Assembly (NCBI GenBank): GCA_030672805.1
Contig: DAOVFR010000184.1
Span: 1 to 5,441 of the forward strand
Length of the DNA stretch: 5,441 bases
Direction: 5' to 3'
Origin: Candidatus Krumholzibacteriota bacterium
Lineage (GTDB): Bacteria; Krumholzibacteriota; Krumholzibacteriia; Krumholzibacteriales; Krumholzibacteriaceae
Shown here: positions 1 through 5,441 of the stretch, in pieces
Layout: every line of letters starts with the position of its first letter
How positions within the stretch are numbered: the stretch's first letter is position 1
Made by a program: the position numbers and the translations under genes
Notes under the pieces: model-generated
What the model saw: the letters and a program-made list of their open reading frames with translations, nothing else
Databases searched by the model: none
Told to the model about the DNA's origin: nothing

Positions 1-808
1 GGGCGATGAGGCGTATATCGAGGAACTGGTACCGTACGACCGCGAACGCGATCGATCCCCCGCCGAAGATCAGCGCCGCATTGATCAGTGCAATCGATAA
101 ATCCTCCTGCATCTCCATGCCGGTGAAGACGGGCAGAACCCATGCAAGAGAATAAGTCACGATACAGAGGCCCAGTCCGATGAACACAACGTTCACCTGC
201 CGGTGGACCCTTGGGGGCAGATCAAGCTGGATGGAACGGCCGAGGAGAATGATCGAGAAGCTCGCGTACATGATGTTAACGAGCGCAAAGAGTCTGTTAT
301 GTGCCTTGAAGAGAAGTTCCAACAGGACGTTCAGTGACCTTGCGGCAGTCGAAATGAACGGATCGACCAGGCTCTCGTTGATGTGAATATCGAGAAGCGG
401 ATTGAAGAGCTTCGCGGGATTGACCTTGTTAATAAGGAAAATGAGCAGCACGAGATGGAAGATGTGCGGCACGTACAGCAGCGGCACTCCTTTCCTGAGA
501 AACCTCCAGAAGGGAGCCCGCCTCGGGTAAACGAGGGCAAAGAGCACGAGCGATGGGAAAAAGAACTCCCATACATAATCGAAGCTTCCGACGAGGCTCT
601 CGAATGCATAGATCCCTTCCTGGAGGTTGCGTTCGAGGAGCGCGCTCATCGCGGCGAGGATGGGACCGAAGGCGGCAAAGATCAGCACCAGCGCGGTAGA
701 CCAGTTAACAACGCTCCTTATGGAGTGGCGCAGAATCGTCACGGCGAGAAAAAAGATGATCGCGCCGCACACGAGGTAGAATGACGTCAGAAAAGCAGAG
801 GCAGTCAT
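1..808 (-). CDS. 7TM membrane sensor protein, N-terminal part (C-terminus cut by the left edge)
   Basis: An open frame runs from an ATG at 808 to the left edge without a stop, giving 269 visible residues. A GGAG at 816-819, 7 nt upstream of the ATG, supports this start. Hydrophobic segments lie near residues 7-26, 38-57, 80-95, 108-126, 172-190, 206-228 and 238-258, so about seven TM helices, with a longer polar stretch around 128-170. The visible end, RYQFLDIRLIA (259-269), resembles the junction motif (YrlfDIRlii) found where 7TM sensory modules meet cytoplasmic output domains such as GAF, histidine kinase or SpoIIE-type PP2C phosphatase. I see no output domain because the gene leaves the window. 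It lies 120 nt downstream of an anti-sigma kinase and its antagonist on the same strand, so a phosphatase output acting on the antagonist is a reasonable inference. A sensor histidine kinase or cyclase is the main alternative. The membrane assignment is firm; the function is not. Confidence 0.8.
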   Translation of the reverse strand, partial: MTASAFLTSFYLVCGAIIFFLAVTILRHSIRSVVNWSTALVLIFAAFGPILAAMSALLERNLQEGIYAFESLVGSFDYVWEFFFPSLVLFALVYPRRAPFWRFLRKGVPLLYVPHIFHLVLLIFLINKVNPAKLFNPLLDIHINESLVDPFISTAARSLNVLLELLFKAHNRLFALVNIMYASFSIILLGRSIQLDLPPRVHRQVNVVFIGLGLCIVTYSLAWVLPVFTGMEMQEDLSIALINAALIFGGGSIAFAVVRYQFLDIRLIA

Positions 809-815
809 GACGCAA

Positions 816-819
816 CTCC
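816..819 (-). promoter_or_regulatory. Ribosome binding site of the 7TM protein gene
   Basis: GGAG sits 7 nt before the ATG at 808. A nearer-looking ATG further upstream (at about 829) is in another frame and stops after seven codons, so this site decides the start. Confidence 0.6.
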
Positions 820-928
820 ATACAGCATGTTTCCAGGAATGGGGACTTCCCGGCCGACCTTATTTTTACGCTTGTGTTTCACGGAAGTTTCCACCGGGGT
901 CGGGCTGGAGCAGACTGGCGACGGCCGA

Positions 929-1369
929 TCAATTCTCGGCGACGGCGGCAGTGCAAAGCATCTTCTCAAGCGTCACCTTTATCCCGTTATTGTGGGGACT
1001 CATTTCAAACCGGAGATCATCCATCATATTTTTCATGATGAAGATACCTCTCCCACGCTTGTGATGGATGTCCGAGGGATCAGGAATGTGCTTGAGATAT
1101 TCTGTGAAATCGAACCCTTCGCCGCTGTCACAAACCTCGATGACGAGCCGGTCCGTCTGCTGGCGAAAGACTACATGTACGCTCAGATCGGGGGAACATT
1201 TGTTGCCGTGCTCAAGGGCATTTGTACACGCCTCGATGACAGAGATCGAGATCTGGTTGCCGGTCTCCGGGCTGAAACCCATCTCCTTGACTATCTCACC
1301 GCACACCAGGTCAATAAGGTTCAGGTACTTGTACGAGCTCGGAAACTCCATGATGACACCCTCTGACAT
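929..1369 (-). CDS. Anti-sigma factor / serine-protein kinase, RsbW/SpoIIAB-type GHKL ATPase
   Basis: A 146-aa single-domain protein with the complete HATPase_c fold signature of anti-sigma kinases. The N-box is around 42-57 (IEACTNALEHGNK), with Glu46 as the likely catalytic base and Asn50 as the Mg ligand. The G1 box is DSGEGFD (81-87) and the G2 box is GRGIFIMKNMMDD (106-118). Proteins of this family phosphorylate a STAS antagonist with ATP and, when the antagonist is unavailable, sequester a sigma factor or another target; they act in the cytoplasm. The substrate is probably the STAS protein encoded 35 nt upstream. Two starts are possible. The ATG at 1369 has only a GAGGAGG 14 nt away or an AGG 5 nt away. 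The ATG at 1351 (residue 7) has AGAGGG with 7 nt spacing and gives MEFPSSYKY, closer to typical family N-termini. No sigma gene adjoins it here, so its binding target is unknown. Confidence 0.9.
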   Translation of the reverse strand: MSEGVIMEFPSSYKYLNLIDLVCGEIVKEMGFSPETGNQISISVIEACTNALEHGNKCSPDLSVHVVFRQQTDRLVIEVCDSGEGFDFTEYLKHIPDPSDIHHKRGRGIFIMKNMMDDLRFEMSPHNNGIKVTLEKMLCTAAVAEN

Positions 1370-1404
1370 GCCGACCTGTTCAACCTCCTCCCCGATCCCT
1401 GATT

Positions 1405-1749
1405 CTAGTACTTCTCAAAGCTCCTGATCGCGGTTTCCTCGCTATCAAAGCACTCGAAGATCAGGTTCAGTTTTGTAACATAAAGTATACTCTGGATTTT
1501 ACTCGAGACATGTAAAAGCTTCAAGTCCCCTTTATTCCGGCGAAGTGTCGTATATCCCGTTATCAGGATCCCAACACCGGTGCTGTTGACCCATTTCACA
1601 TCCCCGAGATTGACGATGACCTTCTTCAGACCCTTCTCGACGAGACCGAGCACGAGGTCCCTGAAGTAGTCGGCATCGGGGCCTCCCATGAGCTTGCCCG
1701 AGAGATCGAGGATAATGACGCCGTCCCGTTCCCTGGTCTGAACCTTCAT
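1405..1749 (-). CDS. STAS-domain anti-sigma factor antagonist (RsbV/SpoIIAA-like)
   Basis: A 114-aa protein that is a single STAS domain. It has an N-terminal beta strand region (VIILDLSGKLMGG, 11-23), a helix with DYFRDLVLGLVEKG (27-40), then the core strand and switch loop VIVNLGDVKWVNSTGVGILI (44-63). Ser56/Thr57 in the N-S-T-G loop align with the phosphorylated loop of RsbV and SpoIIAA (DSTG/DSSG); here the preceding residue is Asn rather than Asp. In the known pathway the unphosphorylated form binds the anti-sigma kinase and frees its target, while phosphorylation by that kinase inactivates it. The kinase gene follows at 35 nt, so the two are probably co-transcribed. The ATG at 1749 is preceded by GAGAGG with 5 nt spacing. 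The length suits a stand-alone antagonist rather than a transporter STAS domain. Confidence 0.92.
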   Translation of the reverse strand: MKVQTRERDGVIILDLSGKLMGGPDADYFRDLVLGLVEKGLKKVIVNLGDVKWVNSTGVGILITGYTTLRRNKGDLKLLHVSSKIQSILYVTKLNLIFECFDSEETAIRSFEKY

Positions 1750-1779
1750 GCCCGCCTCTCACCAGGTGACGCGCGCCCC

Positions 1780-1815
1780 ACGGGCTGTACCCGGGGAACC
1801 GCCGCCCGGGCCCGT
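1780..1815 (-). other. GC-rich hairpin between the rluD-like and STAS genes
   Basis: In the 73-nt gap, a 6-bp stem (1780-1785 with 1810-1815) continues into a 5-bp stem (1791-1795 with 1805-1809), with a 5-nt bulge on one side (1786-1790) and a 9-nt loop. No T run follows on the minus strand, so it is not a standard intrinsic terminator. It could attenuate transcription, stabilise an mRNA end or be chance in GC-rich DNA. Confidence 0.35.
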
Positions 1816-1822
1816 TCCGTGC

Positions 1823-2797
1823 TTACCGGTCACCCCGCAGGAACACGAGAACCGAACGGAAATCGTCCGGGAGCGGAGCTTCGAACGTGACCCGTTCTCC
1901 CGTATCCGGATGCGTAAACGAAAGCTCTCGTGCATGGAGAGCCTGCCTGCCGATCATGGCGAGCGCTCTCTCCGCCCGTTCCACCAGTCTCTTCTGCATC
2001 CCTCTGCGGACCTTCCGTCCTCCGTAGACAGGATCGCCTAGCACTGGATGACCCGCATGGGACAGATGCACACGGATCTGGTGCGTCCTGCCCGTTCCAA
2101 GGTTAATTTCAATATACTGGAACGGTTCCAGGGTGTCTAGGACAGAGTATTTTGTCACCGCTTCCCTGCCCCCGTCCGGGATGACCGCCATCTTCTTCCT
2201 GTCACGCGGCGAGCGGCCGATCGGAAGATCGATCACGCCGTTCGATGCCGGCATCTCGCCGTGGACGATCGCAACGTACGTCCGCTTCACCTTCCGCTCC
2301 ATAAGCTGCCTGCTTAGCGAGATGTGGATCTCGTCGCTTTTCGCCGCTACGAGCAGGCCCGAGGTGCCGCCATCGAGGCGGTGTACGATTCCGGGGCGGA
2401 GCACCCCCCCTATGCCTGAGAGATCGCCGCAGTGCGCGAGCAGCGCGTTCACCAGCGTCCCGGATCCGTGGCCGGGGGCCGGGTGAACAACCATGCCCGG
2501 CGGCTTGTTAATGACAAGGAGGTGCGGATCCTCGTAAACTATATCGAGCGGTATTGCTTCGGGCGCCGCCTCGAGGGGCTTCGGCGGGCTGAATACGAGT
2601 TCGACAAGGTCTCCCGAATGAACCTTCCTGGATGGTTTGACGACCGGCCTGCCGGCGGCCGTAACGTCGCCTGCGTGAAGCGCCTTCTGTATCCGTGACC
2701 GGGAAAGCTCCGGGATCTGCCCGCTGAGGTATGCATCGATGCGAAGCGTATCGTCGTTCTCGTCGACCAGAAACCTGAAAACCCGTTTTCCTGTCAA
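1823..2797 (-). CDS. rluD: 23S rRNA pseudouridine synthase, RluA/RluD family
   Basis: A 324-aa protein of usual length for RluD-type enzymes, which isomerise specific uridines of 23S rRNA to pseudouridine. An S4 RNA-binding domain covers about 17-65 (RIDAYLSGQ, SRSRIQKAL, GDLVEL). The catalytic domain follows with INKPPGMVVHP (96-106), HRLDGGTSGLLV (139-150) containing the catalytic Asp142, and RTHQIRVHL (237-245), then GDPVYGG (254-260). The catalytic loop normally reads HRLDkdTSG or HRLDrgTSG; Gly143 in place of the basic residue is unusual. The start is a TTG at 2797 with GGAGGGG just upstream; no ATG or GTG lies in frame nearby. The gene follows lspA after 24 nt, probably in the same operon. 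The family is certain. RluD rather than RluC or RluA specificity is inferred from the S4 domain, the length and the lspA neighbour. Confidence 0.93.
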   Translation of the reverse strand: MTGKRVFRFLVDENDDTLRIDAYLSGQIPELSRSRIQKALHAGDVTAAGRPVVKPSRKVHSGDLVELVFSPPKPLEAAPEAIPLDIVYEDPHLLVINKPPGMVVHPAPGHGSGTLVNALLAHCGDLSGIGGVLRPGIVHRLDGGTSGLLVAAKSDEIHISLSRQLMERKVKRTYVAIVHGEMPASNGVIDLPIGRSPRDRKKMAVIPDGGREAVTKYSVLDTLEPFQYIEINLGTGRTHQIRVHLSHAGHPVLGDPVYGGRKVRRGMQKRLVERAERALAMIGRQALHARELSFTHPDTGERVTFEAPLPDDFRSVLVFLRGDR

Positions 2798-2801
2798 TGG
2801 A

Positions 2802-2808
2802 CCCCTCC
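2802..2808 (-). promoter_or_regulatory. Ribosome binding site selecting a TTG start for rluD
   Basis: GGAGGGG ends 4 nt before the TTG at 2797 (6 nt from its GGAGG core). A strong site compensates for a weak start codon. An ATG at 2820 lies in another frame and meets a TGA at 2796, so it cannot be the start of this gene. Confidence 0.6.
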
Positions 2809-2821
2809 GGCGGAAGGCATG

Positions 2822-3334
2822 TCAGGAAGTGCGGTCCACATGCCCGGTCTCATCCGTTCCGGCTCCGGCCTGCGCTTTTTCCTGCTCGGGCTGGGAGTGC
2901 ATGACAAAACCCCAGATAAGGAGGATCGCGCCGATCGTGACGGCGATATCGGCCACGTTGTATGTCGGCCAGCGATACCGACCGATGCCCATGTCGATGA
3001 AATCGAGCACCTCGCCCGCCGCGATCCGGTCGATCATGTTACCGAAGGCGCCGCCCAGGATGAGCCCGAGGCAGACCCGTTTCGACACCGGCGCGAACCG
3101 CATCCGGTACGCGAAGAGAACCAGCGCCGCTATCGAGGCAACAGTGACGGCGAGCAGCAGGGTCCGGGACCCGGAGAGAATGCCCATGACCGCACCGGCG
3201 TTCTTGCTCAACGTGATACGCAGGAATCCGTCGATGACGTCCGTTCCACCGTTGTACTGGTAGATTTCCCAGATGAGGCGTTTGGAAGCTTGATCGAGAA
3301 TGACGACAAGTGCGGCGATCGCAAAGTAGAGCAC
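2822..3334 (-). CDS. lspA: Lipoprotein signal peptidase (signal peptidase II)
   Basis: An inner-membrane aspartyl protease that cleaves the signal peptide of diacylglyceryl-modified prolipoproteins. With a GTG start at 3334 it is 170 aa, normal for the family. Four TM helices lie near residues 1-21, 57-76, 86-105 and 125-145. Conserved sites are all present: DQASK with Asp14, KNAGA with Asn45, GGAFGNMIDR with catalytic Asp102, and YNVAD with catalytic Asp129. A hydrophilic tail of about 25 residues follows the last helix. An in-frame ATG at 3403 would add 23 Ser/Pro/Ala-rich residues and overlap the zinc-finger gene by 65 nt. I prefer the GTG because the protein then begins just before TM1, 4 nt after the upstream stop. 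An AGAGGA lies about 10 nt before the GTG, while the ATG has only a weak AAGAG. Either start leaves the active site intact. Confidence 0.93.
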   Translation of the reverse strand: MLYFAIAALVVILDQASKRLIWEIYQYNGGTDVIDGFLRITLSKNAGAVMGILSGSRTLLLAVTVASIAALVLFAYRMRFAPVSKRVCLGLILGGAFGNMIDRIAAGEVLDFIDMGIGRYRWPTYNVADIAVTIGAILLIWGFVMHSQPEQEKAQAGAGTDETGHVDRTS

Positions 3335-3338
3335 CTGT

Positions 3339-3740
3339 CTAACGTCCTCTCTTCTCGTGCTTGCTCTTGCAGGCGATGCAGAGCTTGGCTCCGGGGACGA
3401 CATCGAGTCTCTTAAGCGATATCAGGTCATCGCACTCGAGACATTTGCCGTACTCGCCGCGCTCTATCCGCTCGAGCGCCTGGTCGAGGGATTTAAGGTA
3501 GTGGCCCTCCTGGCTAGCGTAGTAGTAGTTCTTCTCCTTCTCCATGTAATCAGTGCCGAGATCCGCCATGTGGTTGGAGTAGGACTGCTTGGATCCCTCG
3601 CTGCCCTCAGATGCCTGGTTGATCGATTCCCCGATCCGTCCGAGCTCACGGAGAATCCGCTCACGTTCGGCAAGAATCTTTTTCTTGAAGCGCTCTATCT
3701 CCTTTTTTTTCAGCTTCTTTTTTTTCTTCTTCGCGGGCAT
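3339..3740 (-). CDS. DksA/TraR-family C4 zinc-finger transcription factor
   Basis: A 133-aa protein with a lysine-rich N-terminus (K4-K9, K11-K13), a long charged helical region (about 14-95) likely to form the coiled coil, and a C-terminal zinc finger with Cys100-x2-Cys103-x17-Cys121-x2-Cys124. ERGEYGKC, the RLDVVPGAKLC segment and the final CIAC are hallmarks of the family. Members bind in the RNA polymerase secondary channel and, with ppGpp in some species, tune rRNA and amino-acid gene promoters. The presumed tip region reads ADLGTD (59-64), with acidic residues spaced D-x3-D rather than the D-x2-D of E. coli DksA, so it may be a TraR/YteA-like relative rather than true DksA. An AAGGAG 6 nt before the ATG at 3740 fixes the start. 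It lies 27 nt after ileS and just ahead of lspA. Confidence 0.92.
   Translation of the reverse strand: MPAKKKKKKLKKKEIERFKKKILAERERILRELGRIGESINQASEGSEGSKQSYSNHMADLGTDYMEKEKNYYYASQEGHYLKSLDQALERIERGEYGKCLECDDLISLKRLDVVPGAKLCIACKSKHEKRGR
3703..3725 (-). repeat. Two A8 homopolymer tracts inside the zinc-finger gene
   Basis: On the coding strand two runs of eight A (3718-3725 and 3703-3710), 7 nt apart, encode the lysine clusters near the N-terminus. Each run ends in AAG and reads in frame as A-AAA-AAG, the classic slippery heptamer. Slippage in either direction soon reaches a stop, so any effect would be to lower yield, not to make a long fusion. Confidence 0.7.
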
Positions 3741-3746
3741 CGCTCT

Positions 3747-3752
3747 CTCCTT
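3747..3752 (-). promoter_or_regulatory. Ribosome binding site of the zinc-finger gene
   Basis: AAGGAG lies 6 nt before the ATG at 3740, inside the 27-nt gap after ileS. Its strength, with no terminator in the gap, fits translation from a shared transcript. Confidence 0.6.
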
Positions 3753-3767
3753 CCGGTGCTCCGTTGA

Positions 3768-5441
3768 TCAAATACGCCTCATCCATAGTTCGATTGTCTG
3801 GTCGTTCAACTTGAACGAAGTCTTGAACGGCCAGTCCCGCTCCCCTTCCTCGAGGCGTTCTATCAGGGTCTCACTGCAGATATGCCCGGAATACCGGCTG
3901 AACACCTCGTCCATCTCCGCCGCTGCCCGGTACGAGAGCTCGATACGGTCACTGACCTCGAATTCGGACTCCTTGCGGAAATTCTGAATCCGGTTGACCA
4001 GATCCCTCGCTATCCCCTCCCGTATCAGTTCGGGCGTCAGGCGCGTATCGAGGATCACCGTGAGACCCGATTCCGATTCCGCCTTATAACCCTCCGCGGT
4101 TTCTTGTGTTACCTGCACTTCGTCGAGGGTGATAATCTCCCCTGTCCCATCTATGTCAAGAGTGATCTCTCCACATCTAAGAAACTCATTTATCCTCTCC
4201 AAGTCAAGACCTCCGATTATGCCGGCGGCCTGTTTCATATTCCCACCCAGGCGCTTTCCGAGAACGGCGAAGTCCGGCTTGATGCTGTGCGTGACATACC
4301 CATCCGTGCTCTCGACAGGCATGATCTTCTTCACGTTCAGCTCATCGAGCACAAGCGAGACGAACTGGCCGTCCTCGAGCCATTCGAGCTCCCCCTTCAC
4401 CGTGGAATGCACGAACATCCCGGCCAGCGGTGTGCGAATCCTGATCCCGGCGCTGTTCCTTACCGCGCGGCCGAGGGTCACCGCATCGAGCACGCCCCGC
4501 ATTCTGTCCTCGAGCCCTTCGTCGATCAACGACACGTCGACCTCCGGCCAGCGCTCGAGATGTACGCTCGGCGGCATGCCGGCGCCCTGCTCCCACCTGT
4601 GCAGCCGAAGGAACATAGCCTCGCCGAGAAACGGCACAAAGGGCGCCGAGATCAGCGACACGCCCTCGAGCACCCTGTAAAAGGTCCCGTAGGCGGCCAA
4701 CTTGTCGTCGCTCATCTCGTTCTTCCAGAAACGGCGGCGGCACCTGCGAAGGTACCAGTTGCTCAGCTCGTCGATAACGAACGTCTGGATCGTCCTCGCG
4801 GCCCGGGTGAGCTCGTACGCCTCCATTGCCCGGGTTACTTCACGAACCGTCGAGTAGTAACGTGAGACGATCCACCGGTCGATCAGGCTTTTCCCCATGG
4901 CGGCGCCTGAGGGTTCGAACCCGTCGATCGAGGCGTAGAGGGCGAAGAAATTGTACAGGTTCCTGATCGTGCCGAGAAACCTGTTCGCAACGTCCTTCAG
5001 CGCCGCCGGATCGTAACGTTTCGGCAGGTGCGGCGCGCCGCTCGTCATCAGGTACCAGCGAAGCGCATCGGCGCCGTCGCTTCCGAGCACGTCGTTTACG
5101 AAGACGGCGTTCCCCCGCGATTTGCTCATCTTCTGCCCCCCGACGTCGAGAACCATGCCGTGAGGAAGCGCCCGCTGAAAGGGGCTCTGTTTCGTGAGAA
5201 AAGCGCCGATGACGAGCAGTGAGTAAAACCATCCACGCGACTGGTCTACCCCCTCGCTGATGAACGCGGCGGGGTACTGGCGGCTGAAGATATCCATGTT
5301 CTCCATCGGGTAGTGGTACTGCGCGAACGGCATCGATCCGGAATCGAACCACGCGTCGATCAGTTCCAAGACCCTCTCCATCTGGCCGCTGCACTCTGGG
5401 CAGTTGAGTGTCACTTCATCGACGTGGGGGCGGTGCAGGTC
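3768..5441 (-). CDS. ileS: Isoleucyl-tRNA synthetase, C-terminal 557 residues (N-terminus beyond the right edge)
   Basis: Class I aminoacyl-tRNA synthetase that charges tRNA-Ile in the cytoplasm. The frame is open to the right edge, beginning in DLHRPHVDE, so the HIGH motif and most of the editing domain are outside. Visible order: CPEC (14-17), the active-site segment IDAWFDSGSMPFAQYHYP, GVDQSRGWFYSLL, the KMSKS loop GQKMSKSRGN (KMSKS at nt 5118-5132), then the anticodon-binding helices with LSNWYLRRCRRRFW, and a C-terminal region with RDLVNRIQNFRKESEFEVSDRI. DLHRP-VDE, the RIQNFRKE-VSDRI segment and the lack of a C-terminal four-cysteine zinc domain mark this as the type 2, eukaryote-like class (usually a little over 1,000 aa), not the E. 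coli-like type 1. It ends 27 nt before the zinc-finger gene and appears to lead the operon. No frameshift is visible. Confidence 0.97.
   Translation of the reverse strand, partial: DLHRPHVDEVTLNCPECSGQMERVLELIDAWFDSGSMPFAQYHYPMENMDIFSRQYPAAFISEGVDQSRGWFYSLLVIGAFLTKQSPFQRALPHGMVLDVGGQKMSKSRGNAVFVNDVLGSDGADALRWYLMTSGAPHLPKRYDPAALKDVANRFLGTIRNLYNFFALYASIDGFEPSGAAMGKSLIDRWIVSRYYSTVREVTRAMEAYELTRAARTIQTFVIDELSNWYLRRCRRRFWKNEMSDDKLAAYGTFYRVLEGVSLISAPFVPFLGEAMFLRLHRWEQGAGMPPSVHLERWPEVDVSLIDEGLEDRMRGVLDAVTLGRAVRNSAGIRIRTPLAGMFVHSTVKGELEWLEDGQFVSLVLDELNVKKIMPVESTDGYVTHSIKPDFAVLGKRLGGNMKQAAGIIGGLDLERINEFLRCGEITLDIDGTGEIITLDEVQVTQETAEGYKAESESGLTVILDTRLTPELIREGIARDLVNRIQNFRKESEFEVSDRIELSYRAAAEMDEVFSRYSGHICSETLIERLEEGERDWPFKTSFKLNDQTIELWMRRI

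Noticed and set aside
383..784. A 133-codon plus-strand frame rich in Glu, Arg and His
   Set aside because: It is the antisense of the hydrophobic 7TM protein; its charged composition is the expected complement of TM codons.
809..928. Possible promoter or terminator in the 120-nt gap before the 7TM gene
   Set aside because: There is an A-rich stretch (about 859-870) and a repeated CGGCCG, plus a distant ACTTCC/GGAAGT pair, but no convincing -35/-10 pair and no compact stem followed by a T run.
827..1366. A 179-codon plus-strand open frame opposite the anti-sigma kinase
   Set aside because: It mirrors the kinase gene almost exactly and has no recognisable domain; the minus-strand frame has all the ATPase motifs.
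2739..3263. Plus-strand open frames opposite lspA
   Set aside because: They overlap a complete lspA with all catalytic residues on the minus strand and show no family resemblance.
3882..4865. A 327-codon plus-strand open frame opposite ileS
   Set aside because: It lies wholly antisense to a clear synthetase gene, resembles no family I know, and long antisense frames are expected in GC-rich coding DNA.

Overview
The window holds seven genes, all on the minus strand and tightly packed, from an uncultured-looking Gram-negative bacterium. GC content is fairly high (judged by eye, 55-60%). Evidence for the lifestyle: an LspA signal peptidase, a DksA/TraR-type RNA polymerase factor, a eukaryote-like (type 2) isoleucyl-tRNA synthetase, and a Bacillus-style partner-switching pair. 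I cannot place the phylum from the sequence alone. The mix would suit a deltaproteobacterium-like or FCB/PVC-type lineage, but that is inference.

Right part, read right to left in the direction of transcription. (1) The C-terminal 557 residues of isoleucyl-tRNA synthetase (3768-5441, N-terminus beyond the right edge). (2) A 133-aa DksA/TraR C4 zinc-finger protein (3339-3740). (3) Lipoprotein signal peptidase LspA (2822-3334, possibly starting at 3403). (4) An RluA/RluD-family 23S rRNA pseudouridine synthase (1823-2797). Gaps are 27, 4 and 24 nt, so these four look like one housekeeping operon for tRNA charging, rRNA modification, transcription control and lipoprotein maturation.

A 73-nt gap with a GC-rich hairpin separates this block from the left part. 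(5) A STAS-domain anti-sigma-factor antagonist (1405-1749). (6) A GHKL-ATPase anti-sigma factor/serine kinase of the RsbW/SpoIIAB type (929-1369). (7) After a 120-nt gap, a membrane protein whose visible 269 residues form about seven TM helices ending in a motif typical of 7TM sensory modules; it runs off the left edge (1-808).

Genes 5-7 look like a signalling module: a phosphorylatable switch protein, its kinase, and a membrane sensor. In the canonical pathway the missing partner is a PP2C (SpoIIE/RsbU-type) phosphatase, so I predict, without seeing it, that the cut-off C-terminus of gene 7 carries such a domain or a histidine kinase. No sigma factor lies in the window. There is no gene-free stretch longer than about 120 bases, and I see no RNA genes, mobile elements, CRISPR arrays or long repeats.
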